Counted from the stretch's first letter, positions 16,839 through 26,077 are shown. The stretch is 64,000 nucleotides of DNA from Streptomyces sp. NBC_00377 (GCF_036075115.1 NZ_CP107958.1:8928001-8992000); one strand, 5' to 3'. The notes: generated from the sequence alone by a model not told the origin. Made by a program: numbers and translations.

Positions 16839-18332
16839 TCACGCGGTGCTCTGCCGTAGGCCGGTGACGCCGCCGGGCGTGCGGGTGACGGTGAAGTCGC
16901 GCGCGTCGAACCGGCCGACCTCGGCGCGGAGCCGGTCGGTGGACCAGGGCCAGCTGAAACTGTTGCGGCCGTTGACGTCCAGGTAGTAGCTCCTGCACCC
17001 CCCGGAGTTGTAGACGGTGCCGGCCAGAGCGGCCTGTAGCCGGGCGTTGTACGCCGCCTGGACGTCGCCGCGTACCTCCAGCGCCGTCCAATCGCCCTCC
17101 CGCGCCGCCCTGATGGCGCTCAGGACGAGGTCGAGCTGAGCCTCCAGGATGGCGAAGGCCGACGAATGCCCGGTGCCCAGGCCGGGGCCGAGGAGCAGAA
17201 AGGCGTTGGGGAAGCCCGCGACGACGGTGCCGAGGTACGCCTCGGGGGAGCCCCGCCAGTGGTCGGCGAGCGAGCGGCCGGCTCCGTCGCGGACGAGACC
17301 CGAGAGCGGCGTGTCGAGAATGTGGAAACCGGTGCCGAGGATGATCGCGTCCACCTCGGCGGCGCTGCCGTCCGCCCCATGCACGGTGGTGCCTTCGACG
17401 GCCTGTACGGCGGCGGCGTGCACGGCGACATTCGGCCGGTTCAGTGCGGGGTAGTAGTGGTTGGAGAACAGGACGCGCTTGCAGCCCAGGGTGTAGTCGG
17501 GGGTCAGCTTGCGGCGCAGTCCGGCGTCGCGGACGGCCGCGCGCAGATGGGCCCGCGCGACGGCCTGTACGCCGCGCATCAGCGCGGGGCGCCTGAACCC
17601 GCGTCCGAGCGTCTCCATGGCCCGGTACTCCAGCGACGCCACCGCGGCCCGTACGCCGGGCAGACGGCGCATCGCCCATCGTTCGGCCTTCGGTATGTGA
17701 TGGTCGAGCTTGGGGAGCACCCACTGGGCGGTGCGCTGGAACAGATGGAGTCGGGCGACCTCAGGAGCGATCGCGGGGACGAACTGCACGGCCGAGGCGC
17801 CGGTGCCGAGGACGGCGACCCGCTTGCCGCGCAGATCGTAGTCGTGGTTCCAGCGCGCGGAGTGGAACACTTCGCCCGGGAAGCGGTCAAGGCCGGGGAC
17901 GTCCGGAAGAAGGGGCTCGTTCCACGGGCCGGCTCCGGCCACAAGGAACCGGGCGGTGTACTCGCCGGTCTCCGTCCGTACGAGCCAGCGGGCTTGGCCG
18001 GGCTGCCATCGGGCCTCCGTCACGGACGCCCCGAACAAGGTGTGCTCGCGCAGCCGCCAGGTGTCGGCGACCCGCCTCACGTACGCGAGGATCTCCGGCT
18101 GGTGCGCGTACACCCGTGTCCAGTCCGGATTGGGGGCGAAGGAATAGCTGTACAGGCGGGACGGCACGTCGCACTGGCAGCCGGGGTAGGTGTTGGCCCG
18201 CCACGTGCCGCCGAAGTCGCCGGCCGCCTCGATGATCAGGAAGTCCCGGATTCCGGCCTCACGCAGCCGGACCCCGGCGCCCACTCCGGAGATGCCGGCG
18301 CCGACGACGATGACCTCGAAGTGTGCGCTCAA
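16839..18332 (-). CDS. Baeyer-Villiger-type flavin monooxygenase
   Basis: 497 residues. FAD-binding 'VIVVGAGISGVGAGVRLREA' is followed by the CzcO-like 'YPGCQCDVPSRLYSYSFAPN'. The fingerprint region reads 'FPGEVFHSARWNHDYD', i.e. FxGxxxHxxxW with N where P or D is usual, and a second dinucleotide motif is 'VAVLGTGASAVQFVP'. These enzymes oxidise ketones to esters or N/S centres with NADPH and O2. The start is TTG at 18332, one base after the patatin stop, so translation is probably coupled. A patatin-like esterase upstream could hydrolyse the ester made here. Confidence 0.9.
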   Translation of the reverse strand: MSAHFEVIVVGAGISGVGAGVRLREAGIRDFLIIEAAGDFGGTWRANTYPGCQCDVPSRLYSYSFAPNPDWTRVYAHQPEILAYVRRVADTWRLREHTLFGASVTEARWQPGQARWLVRTETGEYTARFLVAGAGPWNEPLLPDVPGLDRFPGEVFHSARWNHDYDLRGKRVAVLGTGASAVQFVPAIAPEVARLHLFQRTAQWVLPKLDHHIPKAERWAMRRLPGVRAAVASLEYRAMETLGRGFRRPALMRGVQAVARAHLRAAVRDAGLRRKLTPDYTLGCKRVLFSNHYYPALNRPNVAVHAAAVQAVEGTTVHGADGSAAEVDAIILGTGFHILDTPLSGLVRDGAGRSLADHWRGSPEAYLGTVVAGFPNAFLLLGPGLGTGHSSAFAILEAQLDLVLSAIRAAREGDWTALEVRGDVQAAYNARLQAALAGTVYNSGGCRSYYLDVNGRNSFSWPWSTDRLRAEVGRFDARDFTVTRTPGGVTGLRQSTA

Positions 18333-18333
18333 G

Positions 18334-19272
18334 TCAAATGCTCCTGCCGATGGCTTGCTTGACGCGGTCGGGTGCCGTGCGCAGGGAAACGTCGAGGGTG
18401 TCCGGCCGTCGCCGCAGATCCATGAAGTTGGGCCCCATCACGGCCAGTTCCTGCGTGCCGGGCTCGATGCGGACCACGCGGCACCCCGCCGCGCGCAGCC
18501 GGAGCACTTCCGCATCGACGGTCCGGGTCATCCAGCGGCGCAAAACCCTTTCGAAACGGCTCAGGCCGGTGGCCGGCGCGCCCCCGGACGTCGCCATGGG
18601 GGCGACGATCACGACCTCGTCCAGCCCCAGGGGCACCAGCAGGTCCGCCGAGGTCGGCGACAACGCTCCACCGTCGAGATAGGTCCGTCCGCTGATCCGC
18701 ACGGGTGGGAACCAGCCGGGGATCGCCCAGGACGCGGCGATCGCGCTGCCGAGGTCCGTGGTCGGGGACCCCGGCGCGCCGAACGCGACCCGCCGGCCCG
18801 AGCGCGCGTCGGCCGCGATCAGCCAGGTGCGCGTGGAGTCCAGCCAGGGTCTGCCGTCCGCCAGGGCGGCGCCGAACCGGTGCAGCCAGCCCGCATCGCC
18901 GCGGCCGCGAGGCAGTAGTCCCACCAGCCCCGAACCTGGCGAGACCCGGCCCTGGACGGCGGCCGCCACCAGCCCGGCTGCGGGCAGCCCGGGCCTCGGA
19001 ACAGGAGGCAGCGCACCGGGGTGGGTGTGGACGTGGTTGAGCAGGAGCGGGTCCGCGCCGGGCTCGGCCCGTAACGCCGCGAGCAGGTCGGACACGGATC
19101 GTCCGGATCCGAGAGCAGCCACGACTTCCGCTCCGGCGGACGTCCCCACCAGCACCTCGGCGGTTCGCGCGTCCCAGTTCAGCTGCTCCTCGGCGGCGGC
19201 GAGCGCGGCGACGGTCCACGCGAATCCGAGTGTGCCGCCACACCCGATGACGAGCGCACGCCGACGTGCCAC
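18334..19272 (-). CDS. patatin-like phospholipase/esterase
   Basis: 312 residues with the patatin fold. The glycine-rich oxyanion loop is 'ALVIGCGGTLGFAWTVAALA', the nucleophile is in 'VLVGTSAGAEVVAALGSG' (G-x-S-x-G), and the catalytic aspartate lies in 'TYLDGGALSPTSADLL' (DGG). It hydrolyses lipid or other ester bonds. It is the first gene of a two-gene operon with a Baeyer-Villiger-type monooxygenase and is divergent from a TetR regulator 58 bp away. That combination suggests use or detoxification of a ketone via its ester. Confidence 0.9.
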   Translation of the reverse strand: MARRRALVIGCGGTLGFAWTVAALAAAEEQLNWDARTAEVLVGTSAGAEVVAALGSGRSVSDLLAALRAEPGADPLLLNHVHTHPGALPPVPRPGLPAAGLVAAAVQGRVSPGSGLVGLLPRGRGDAGWLHRFGAALADGRPWLDSTRTWLIAADARSGRRVAFGAPGSPTTDLGSAIAASWAIPGWFPPVRISGRTYLDGGALSPTSADLLVPLGLDEVVIVAPMATSGGAPATGLSRFERVLRRWMTRTVDAEVLRLRAAGCRVVRIEPGTQELAVMGPNFMDLRRRPDTLDVSLRTAPDRVKQAIGRSI

Positions 19273-19288
19273 AGATCCTCCTGGAACT

Positions 19289-19307
19289 CAGATCTCAAGG
19301 GAATCTG
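19289..19307. promoter_or_regulatory. candidate TetR operator CAGAT-N9-ATCTG
   Basis: The short inverted repeat is centred in the 58-bp space between the patatin gene and the TetR gene. A further CAGAT lies at 19272. The arms are only 5 bp, so this rests mainly on location. Confidence 0.35.
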
Positions 19308-19330
19308 GAAGCTAGCGGTATTCTGCGGGG

Positions 19331-19918
19331 GTGGCAAGACTGACCCGGGCCGAGAGCCAGGCCCGCACCCGCGAACATGTCCTCGACACCGCGCACGAGT
19401 TGTTCCTGCGCGACGGCTTCACGACCACCTCCATCGAGCGGGTCGCGGAGGCCGCCGGCTACTCCAAGGGCGCGGTGTACTCCAACTTCGCGACCAAGAA
19501 CCAGCTCTGCCTGGCCGTCCTGGACCGCATCGCCATGCAGCAAGTGGCGCACATAGCCGCCGCCATGGGTGACGCGCCCCGCATCGAGGACCGGCTCGCC
19601 GGCTTCGCCCGCTGGGCTGAGCAGCACATCGGCGACAGCTCGTGGACCGCCCTGGAAGTCGAGTTCGCGACCGCCAACCGCCGCGACGCGCAGGTCTGCG
19701 CGCAGCTCGCCCACCGACGGCGCACCGTCACCGAGCTCCTCGCGCACCTCATCCGGGCTCAGACGGAGGAACTGGGAATCACGCCCCACATGCCCGCGGA
19801 CACCGCCGCCCTGGTCCTGCTCAGCCTCGGGATCGGCATCGGCGTCCAGCGCGCATTCGACCCCACCGTCCCCGTGCAGCCAGTCGTCGACCTGCTCCAC
19901 CGCTTCCTGACCGAGTGA
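19331..19918 (+). CDS. TetR-family transcriptional regulator
   Basis: 195 residues. The N-terminal TetR HTH is textbook: 'REHVLDTAHELFLRDGFTTT' then 'SIERVAEAAGYSKGAVYSNF' and ATKNQL. The C-terminal all-helical ligand domain includes 'WAEQHIGDSSWTALEVEF'. The start is a GTG at 19331 following GGGG. It is divergent from the patatin/monooxygenase operon and very probably represses it; the inducer would be the substrate of that pathway. Confidence 0.9.
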   Translation: MARLTRAESQARTREHVLDTAHELFLRDGFTTTSIERVAEAAGYSKGAVYSNFATKNQLCLAVLDRIAMQQVAHIAAAMGDAPRIEDRLAGFARWAEQHIGDSSWTALEVEFATANRRDAQVCAQLAHRRRTVTELLAHLIRAQTEELGITPHMPADTAALVLLSLGIGIGVQRAFDPTVPVQPVVDLLHRFLTE

Positions 19919-20111
19919 CTCTGCGCCGCCCGGTGCGGCCTTCGGGTAAGACGGTGGGCCTTCCGGCGACGCCGGCTCGTGGGCGGCGTGTGGCTGGGCG
20001 CCCCCGGTGACGGCCGTCGCCGCCGTGCGCCGCGATGACACCGGCCGCGGAGAATGAGGACCTCTCCCTGCCCGGCACGGAAGCGCAGCAGGCGTTCGAC
20101 CGGATCACGCT

Positions 20112-20612
20112 CTACGGCTTCACTGCCAGGTCACGCTGAAACCAGGTGCCCGACTTACCGCCCAGGTCCGCCGGACCGGCCGGGCCGACCGGGACGAACC
20201 CTGCCTTGGTCAGCACTTTCCGGGACGCGACGTTCTCGTGGGAGGTGGCCGCGCGAAGCGTGCGCACCCCGTGCCGGGCCGCCGCCAGCCGGCACAGCTC
20301 CTGGACGGTCGCGGTCGCCACGCCGCGGCCGGCGACGTGCTGTGCGACCCGGTAGCCGAGTTGTGCGCCGCCGTCTTCGAAGTCGTACAGGTTGAACCGG
20401 CCCAGAACCGAGCCGTCATCGGTGACGAGCACGTAGAAGGCGCAGATGCCGGCCTCTTGTTCAGCCAGCAGTGCCCTGTGCCGGGCGGTGAACTGGTCGT
20501 AGAACTCGTCGCCGCGATCGGAGACCGAGGCAGCGAAGTAGTCGCGGTTCGCCAGCTCGAAGGCCAGGACCGCCGGGGCATGGGCGGTATGCAGCCGCTG
20601 TAGTTCGGGCAC
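20112..20612 (-). CDS. GNAT acetyltransferase, RimJ-like
   Basis: 166 residues. The acetyl-CoA motif region reads 'LGYRVAQHVAGRGVATATVQ' (R/QxxGxG), preceded by 'VLGRFNLYDFEDGGAQ' and followed by 'RAATSHENVASRKVLTKAGF', the characteristic RimJ/RimL ending. It probably acetylates a protein N-terminus or a small amine. The start is a GTG at 20612. The 190 bp between it and the convergent TetR gene contains nothing recognisable. Confidence 0.88.
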   Translation of the reverse strand: MPELQRLHTAHAPAVLAFELANRDYFAASVSDRGDEFYDQFTARHRALLAEQEAGICAFYVLVTDDGSVLGRFNLYDFEDGGAQLGYRVAQHVAGRGVATATVQELCRLAAARHGVRTLRAATSHENVASRKVLTKAGFVPVGPAGPADLGGKSGTWFQRDLAVKP

Positions 20613-21103
20613 CGCCCGACTCTATCCAGCAAGTGCGCCAAGGCCACCCGGGTTTTCCGTCAACAGCAGGCAGCACCAGGACCGGCACGTATGAGTGCGC
20701 CTGCGGGTGCACAGGATCTGCGCCCGGAGCGGTAGGAGAACCAGCTTCCCCGCGAAGGGAAGTGATGCGGCGTGGCTCTGCCGTCGAGCGTTGAGGCGAA
20801 GCGGTCCCGGAAACGGGCTCCCGGCCCGCGACGCTGTTGCCTTCGGCGGGCCGGGCGCCGGGTTGCGGCGACGGCTCGGACGGGCGATGACACCTGGCGG
20901 GCTGATAAACCGCATCGAGCTGATTGTCACTGTTTCGGGGTAAGCGCCTCGTCTCACCGATGGATGCGGCCGGTTCAGCAGCTAGCTTTCTGCAGGTGGA
21001 CGGATTCGCGTGATCCTTCCGCTCGTTGCCCACTCCTCCCTGTCTCCCGGTCGGCGCGCCCGCGTGCGCCGGACGCCCCGTCGTGCAAGGAGAAAGCCCA
21101 CCG
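20613..21103. other. gap upstream of the 2-methylisoborneol operon
   Basis: No gene is supported here. It must hold the promoters of the acetyltransferase (minus) and of the encapsulin operon (plus). I see no palindrome or strong hairpin, and the last 35 bp carry CAAGGAGAAA, the ribosome-binding site of the encapsulin gene. Confidence 0.45.
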
Positions 21104-22549
21104 ATGTCCGTCGACAGCATCCCGGACGTTCTGACCACCCCCGTCGCGCCGCAGCAGTCGCTGAGTACCGCCGCGGCCCGCAACCTCGCCAGTATCACCA
21201 AGTCCGCCCCGCAGATGCAGGAGATCACCTCCCGCTGGCTGCTGCGGATGCTGCCCTGGGTCGAGGCCGAGGGCGGCGCCTACCGGGTCAACCGGCGGTT
21301 GCGCCATACCCTCGGCGACGGGCGCATCGAGTTCGACCAGGAGGGTGCCACGGTCCGGGTGATCCCCCGGGGTCTCGGTGAACTGGCCCTGTTGCGCGGA
21401 TTCGAGGACACAGACGTCCTCACCGCGCTCGCCGACCGCTGCGCACAGCGCGACTTCGCGGCGGGCGAAGTCCTCGTCGAGCGCGGCAGCCCCGCGGACC
21501 GCATCCACCTGATCGCCCACGGTCGGCTCATCCAGACCTCCGAGGGCCAGTACGGCGCAGAGAACACCATCGCGGTACTCGCGGGCGGCGAGTACTTCGG
21601 TGAGAAGGCACTGTCGGACTCCGACGCCCGCCACGACTGCACGGTCACCGCCGAGACCTCCGGCACCCTCCTCACCCTCTGCCGTGCCGACTTCGCCGCC
21701 GTCCAGGCCTGCGCGCCCCACCTCCGGGTCCACGTCGGCACGTTCGGCTCCCGCACGCGGCAGCGGCAGAACAAACACGGTGAGGCCGAGATCGCCCTGT
21801 CGGCCGGTCACGTCGGCGAGGCCGAACTGCCGGGCACGTTCGTCGACTACGAACTGAAGCCTCGCGAGTACGAGCTCTCCGTCGCACAGACCGTTCTGAG
21901 GATCCACACCCGGGTCGCCGACCTCTACAACGGTCCGATGAACCAGAGCGAGGAGCAACTCAGGCTCACCATCGAGGCGTTGCGTGAGCGTCAGGAACAC
22001 GAGCTCATCAACAACCGCGAGTTCGGGCTGCTGCACAACGCCGACTTCAAGCAACGCATCCAGCCCCGCCTCGGCCCGCCGACCCCGGACGACATGGACG
22101 AGCTGCTCTGCCGGCGGCGCGGCACCAAACTGTTCCTCGCCCATCCCCGGACGATCGCCGCCATCGGACGTGGCTTCAACGCCTGCGGTCTCTACCCCGA
22201 CCACGTCGACCTCGGAGGGCAGTCCGTCCCCGCCTGGCGCGGGGTCCCCATCCTGCCCTGCAACAAGATCCCGATCAGCAAGGAGCAGACCAGCTCCATC
22301 ATCGCGATGCGCACCGGCGAAAAGAACCAGGGCGTCATCGGCCTGCGGCAGACAGGACTGGTGGACGAGTACGAACCGGGGCTCTCCGTGCGGTTCATGG
22401 GCATCAACGAACAGGCGATCATCTCCTACCTCGTCAGCACCTACTACTCCGCCGCGGTACTCCTGCCGGACGCCCTCGGCGTGATGGAGAACGTGCAGAT
22501 CGCCCCCAGGCCGCGCTCAAGCCCCGGCCCGCAGCAGGTCCACCCCTGA
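21104..22549 (+). CDS. family 2B encapsulin shell protein with cyclic-nucleotide-binding domain
   Basis: 481 residues. Residues about 95-200 form a cyclic-nucleotide-binding (Crp-like) domain with 'GGEYFGEKALSDSDA' at 161-175. The rest (E-loop region 'LGELALLRG', long helix 'QSEEQLRLTIEALRERQEHE', and C-terminal 'GINEQAIISYLVSTYYSAAV') matches the HK97-type shell of family 2B encapsulins, earlier described as EshA-like proteins. The shell self-assembles around the terpene synthase encoded next. The ATG at 21104 follows AAGGAG. It leads a three-gene operon. Which nucleotide binds, and its effect, are not shown by sequence. Confidence 0.9.
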   Translation: MSVDSIPDVLTTPVAPQQSLSTAAARNLASITKSAPQMQEITSRWLLRMLPWVEAEGGAYRVNRRLRHTLGDGRIEFDQEGATVRVIPRGLGELALLRGFEDTDVLTALADRCAQRDFAAGEVLVERGSPADRIHLIAHGRLIQTSEGQYGAENTIAVLAGGEYFGEKALSDSDARHDCTVTAETSGTLLTLCRADFAAVQACAPHLRVHVGTFGSRTRQRQNKHGEAEIALSAGHVGEAELPGTFVDYELKPREYELSVAQTVLRIHTRVADLYNGPMNQSEEQLRLTIEALRERQEHELINNREFGLLHNADFKQRIQPRLGPPTPDDMDELLCRRRGTKLFLAHPRTIAAIGRGFNACGLYPDHVDLGGQSVPAWRGVPILPCNKIPISKEQTSSIIAMRTGEKNQGVIGLRQTGLVDEYEPGLSVRFMGINEQAIISYLVSTYYSAAVLLPDALGVMENVQIAPRPRSSPGPQQVHP

Positions 22550-22594
22550 CGCGCCCCACGCACAGCGCCACCCCACCGCAGCAAGGAGCCCCCG

Positions 22595-23920
22595 ATGCCC
22601 GACTCCGGGCCCCTGGGAACATCCCTCCCCGGGCAGCGGCCGACGCCGCCCGCAGCCGTGCCGGACGCCCACGCGCCGGCGGTCGTGGACCCTCCGGTCA
22701 CGCCGAGCGCCTCTGGCTTTCTGGCGGCACTGCATCCACCGGTCACGATCCCCGATCCGCCACTGCCCCCGCCGCCCGCCCCGGCCGTACGGGACACGCC
22801 TGACAGGACCGCGCCCGGCTCCGCCCTCCCGGGATTCCTGCCCGGCCCGACCGGACTGGGCACCACCTCGCTCGCCCTCGCCGGGAAGTACAAAACCTCC
22901 CTCCCGAAGCCCGTGACCCCGGCACCCCCTCCGCCCGCCGAGGGGCGAGCCGTTCCCGGTCTCTACCACCATCCCGTCCCCGAGCCCGACCCCGCGCGCG
23001 TCGAGGAGGTGAGCCGCCGGATCAAGCGCTGGGCCGAGGACGAGGTCCAGCTCTATCCCGAGGAGTGGGAGGGACAGTTCGACGGCTTCTCCGTCGGCCG
23101 TTACATGGTCGCCTGCCATCCGGACGCGCCCACGGTCGACCACCTGATGCTCGCCACGCGGCTCATGGTCGCGGAGAACGCGCTGGACGACTGCTACTGC
23201 GAGGACCACGGCGGGTCACCCGTGGGTCTCGGCGGGCGCCTCCTCCTCGCCCACACCGCGCTCGACCACTTCCACACCACCGCGGAGTACGCGCCCGCAT
23301 GGCAGGAATCCCTCACGTCGGACGCCCCGCGCCGGGCGTACGTCAGCGCGATGGACTACTTCGCCCGCGCGGCCACACCCTCCCAGGCCGACCGCTACCG
23401 ACACGACATGGCCCGGCTGCACATGGGCTACCTCGCCGAGGCCGCCTGGGCGCAGACCGGTCACGTCCCGGAAGTGTGGGAGTACCTGGCGATGCGCCAG
23501 TTCAACAACTTCCGTCCCTGTCCCACGATCACCGACACTGTCGGCAACTACGAACTGCCCGCGGACCTGCACGCCCGGCCGGACATGCAACGGGTCATCG
23601 CGCTCGCCGGCAACGCGACCACCCTCGTCAACGACCTCTACTCGTACACCAAGGAACTCGACAGCCCGGGCCGCCACCTGAACCTGCCGGTGGTGATCGC
23701 GGAACGCGAGCACCTCTCCGAGCGCGACGCCTATCTGAAGGCCGTCGAGGTCCACAACGAACTCCAGCACGCCTTCGAGGCCGCCGCGGCCGACGTCGCG
23801 CAGGCCTGCCCGCTTCCCACCGTGCTGCGCTTCCTCGCAGGCCTGGCCGCCTGGGTCGACGGCAACCACGACTGGCACCGCACCAACACCTTCCGCTACA
23901 GCCTGCCCGACTTCTGGTAA
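22595..23920 (+). CDS. tpc: 2-methylisoborneol synthase
   Basis: 441 residues, the usual length. It cyclises 2-methyl-geranyl diphosphate to 2-methylisoborneol, an earthy odorant. The metal-binding motifs are DDCYCED (198-204) and the NSE-type NDLYSYTKE (346-354); the product-sensing 'RQFNNFRPC' lies between them. The first ~115 residues are a Pro/Ala-rich disordered tail with conserved islands ('SGFLAALHPPVTIPDPP' and 'TGLGTTSLALAGKYKT') that in family 2B systems target the enzyme into the encapsulin shell. It lies between the shell gene (45 bp upstream) and the methyltransferase (15 bp downstream). Confidence 0.96.
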   Translation: MPDSGPLGTSLPGQRPTPPAAVPDAHAPAVVDPPVTPSASGFLAALHPPVTIPDPPLPPPPAPAVRDTPDRTAPGSALPGFLPGPTGLGTTSLALAGKYKTSLPKPVTPAPPPPAEGRAVPGLYHHPVPEPDPARVEEVSRRIKRWAEDEVQLYPEEWEGQFDGFSVGRYMVACHPDAPTVDHLMLATRLMVAENALDDCYCEDHGGSPVGLGGRLLLAHTALDHFHTTAEYAPAWQESLTSDAPRRAYVSAMDYFARAATPSQADRYRHDMARLHMGYLAEAAWAQTGHVPEVWEYLAMRQFNNFRPCPTITDTVGNYELPADLHARPDMQRVIALAGNATTLVNDLYSYTKELDSPGRHLNLPVVIAEREHLSERDAYLKAVEVHNELQHAFEAAAADVAQACPLPTVLRFLAGLAAWVDGNHDWHRTNTFRYSLPDFW

Positions 23921-23935
23921 GGAACGGACATTTCT

Positions 23936-24820
23936 GTGACCACTGAGACCACTTCCACCGCCACCCCCCCCACCGCGAAGATCCCGGCCCCGGCGACGCC
24001 GTACCAGGGAGACATCGCCAGCTACTGGAACAACGAGGCACGGCCGGTCAACCTCCGCCTCGGCGACGTGGACGGGCTCTACCACCACCACTACGGCATC
24101 GGCTCCGTGGACTACGCCGCGCTCGGCGACCCGGCACACAGCGAATACGAGAAGAAGCTCATCGCGGAGCTGCACCGGCTGGAGTCGGCACAAGCCGATT
24201 TCCTCATGGACCACCTCGGCCCCGTCGGCCCCGACGACACCCTCGTCGACGCCGGCTGCGGGCGCGGCGGATCCATGGTCATGGCCCACCACCGCTTCGG
24301 CTGCCGGGTCGAGGGCGTCACCCTGTCCGCCACCCAGGCGGAGTTCGGCAACAGGCGCGCGCGAGAACTGCGCATCGAGGACCACGTCCGCTCCCGCGTG
24401 TGCAACATGCTCGACACGCCCTTCGGCAAGGGCAGCATCGCGGCCTCGTGGAACAACGAGTCGACCATGTACGTCGACCTTCACGATCTGTTCGCCGAGC
24501 ACTCGCGCTTCCTGAGGGTGGGCGGCCGGTACGTGACGATCACCGGCTGCTGGAACCCCCGCTACGGCCAGCCGTCGAAGTGGGTATCCCAGATCAACGC
24601 CCACTTCGAGTGCAACATCCACTCCCGCCGCGAGTATCTGCGCGCCATGGCCGACAACCGGCTTGTGCCGCACACCATCGTCGACCTCACCCCGGACACG
24701 CTGCCCTACTGGGAGTTGCGGGCCACGTCCTCGCTGGTCACCGGAATCGAGGAGGCGTTCATCGAGTCGTACCGGGACGGCTCCTTCCAGTACGTCCTGA
24801 TCGCGGCCGACCGCGTGTGA
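23936..24820 (+). CDS. geranyl diphosphate 2-C-methyltransferase
   Basis: 294 residues. An S-adenosylmethionine-dependent methyltransferase that methylates C2 of geranyl diphosphate, the first committed step to 2-methylisoborneol. SAM-binding motif I is 'LVDAGCGRGGSMVMAHH' (103-119), followed by 'VEGVTLSATQAEFGNRRA', which resembles cyclopropane synthase/C-methyltransferase families. The N-terminal 'YWNNEARPVNLRLGDVDGLY' is characteristic. The start is a GTG at 23936, 15 bp after the synthase stop. A hairpin follows the stop, ending the operon. Confidence 0.95.
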   Translation: MTTETTSTATPPTAKIPAPATPYQGDIASYWNNEARPVNLRLGDVDGLYHHHYGIGSVDYAALGDPAHSEYEKKLIAELHRLESAQADFLMDHLGPVGPDDTLVDAGCGRGGSMVMAHHRFGCRVEGVTLSATQAEFGNRRARELRIEDHVRSRVCNMLDTPFGKGSIAASWNNESTMYVDLHDLFAEHSRFLRVGGRYVTITGCWNPRYGQPSKWVSQINAHFECNIHSRREYLRAMADNRLVPHTIVDLTPDTLPYWELRATSSLVTGIEEAFIESYRDGSFQYVLIAADRV

Positions 24821-24837
24821 GCCCTACGGCGGGTGAG

Positions 24838-24859
24838 CCCGGCCTCGCGTGAGGCCGGC
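24838..24859. terminator. hairpin after the 2-methylisoborneol operon
   Basis: CCGGCCTC and GAGGCCGG pair around GCGT, 18 bp after the methyltransferase stop. There is no T run, as is common in Streptomyces. A second CCGGCCTCG follows directly. Confidence 0.5.
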
Positions 24860-25139
24860 CGGCCTCGCGGGGTCGGGTCCTTCAACGGAGGCCTTGGCCC
24901 AGTCGCTTTCTCCTCCGGCACGAGGCACGGGGGCTTGTCAGCTTCGGCACGTTCCTGGGCCCTCCCTCCTGCCCATGCCTGGCACCAGTGGCAGGGCAAA
25001 CGCGGTGGCCGCGTGCCCCGTCCGCCCCCTCGGCCTGACGGGCCGGTCGGAGGCCGGGCCGCGGACGGCCGGAGTTCTGCCGCCTCCTGCGGCCGCCGAC
25101 GCTGCATGCAGCCGTGCGCACCGAGAACGCCACCCGCCA

Positions 25140-25360
25140 GGTCCCGCAACGGCGACCAGCCCGGCCCGAGTGGCCTCGTGCACCATGTCGGCGCCGAGCT
25201 CGGTGACGGCGAAGGCCGGGTTGACGGTTCGCACGCGCACGCCGCGGGGCCCCAGCGGGGCACGCAGGTTGCGGGTCAACCGGGTGACCGCCGCCTTGGT
25301 CGTGCCGTAGACCGGGTCGCCGACGAAGATCACGTCCGCCGCGATCGAGCCCGGCTTCAC
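25140..25360 (-). pseudogene. short-chain dehydrogenase relic
   Basis: The minus strand reads 'DVIFVGDPVYGTTKAAVTRL' then 'TRNLRAPLGPRGVRVRTVNP' and 'AFAVTELGADMVHEAT'. This is the SDR segment with the catalytic Y-x3-K and the following helix and strand. The Rossmann half with the TGxxxGxG motif and the C-terminus are missing, so only a fragment of about 70 codons is left between the terpene operon and the two-component system. The rest of 24860-25399 shows nothing. Confidence 0.65.
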
Positions 25361-25399
25361 CAGGTCCGCGGGCCGTCCGGCTTTCCTCCCTCAGGTGGG

Positions 25400-26077
25400 T
25401 CAGCCGTGAGGACGCGGCTTGACCAGCCCACTCTGGTACGCGACGACGACGAGCTGGGCGCGGTCGCGCGCGTTCAGCTTGGTCATGGCGCGGTGGATGT
25501 GGCTGCGTACGGTCAGCGGGCTCACCACCAGCTCGTCGGCGATTTCGGCGTTGGATTTGCCGTGGGCCGCCAGGACGACCACTTCACGCTCGCGGTCGGT
25601 CAGGGCCTTGACGGCGTCGGGGAGGGCGAGGAAGCCGTCGGTGTCGGGGGTGGCCAGGAAGCGGCTGATCAGGGCTTGCGTGGCGGCGGGTGACAGGAGG
25701 GCCTCGCCGGCCGCGACCGTGCGGATGCCGGCCAGCAGGATCTCGGGGCTGACGCCCTTGCCGAGGAAGCCGCTCGCACCCGCGCGCAGGGCCTTGGCCA
25801 CGTTCTCGTCGTTCTCGAAGGTAGTCAGGACGAGGATGTGCGTACCGGCGAGTTCCGGCCGGGCGCAGATGGCGGCCGTGGCGGCCACCCCGTCGAGGTG
25901 CGGCATGCGGATGTCCATGATGACGACATCGGGGCGGTGCTCGGCGGTCAGGGCGACAGCCTCCTGTCCGTCGGCGGCCTCGGCGACCACGGTGAGGTCT
26001 TCGACCGAGTCGATGAGGATGCGGAAGGTGGCGCGCAGGAGCGCCTGGTCGTCGGCGAGCAGGACTCGGATCGTCAT
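25400..26077 (-). CDS. NarL/LuxR-type response regulator
   Basis: 225 residues. The receiver domain carries the acidic pocket (LLADDQALLR), the phospho-acceptor Asp in 'HRPDVVIMDIRMPHLDG', the conserved Thr in 'ILVLTTFENDENV' and Lys in 'GASGFLGKGVSPE'. The C-terminal LuxR HTH is 'LTDREREVVVLAAHGKSNAE' then 'IADELVVSPLTVRSHIHRAM'. The start at 26077 overlaps the kinase stop by four bases (ATGA), so the pair is translationally coupled. The adjacent MMPL exporter is a likely target. Confidence 0.93.
   Translation of the reverse strand: MTIRVLLADDQALLRATFRILIDSVEDLTVVAEAADGQEAVALTAEHRPDVVIMDIRMPHLDGVAATAAICARPELAGTHILVLTTFENDENVAKALRAGASGFLGKGVSPEILLAGIRTVAAGEALLSPAATQALISRFLATPDTDGFLALPDAVKALTDREREVVVLAAHGKSNAEIADELVVSPLTVRSHIHRAMTKLNARDRAQLVVVAYQSGLVKPRPHG

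Noticed and set aside
21026..21104. An upstream in-frame start for the encapsulin gene
   Set aside because: The extra 26 residues precede the conserved MSVDS start and the AAGGAG ribosome-binding site lies just before 21104.
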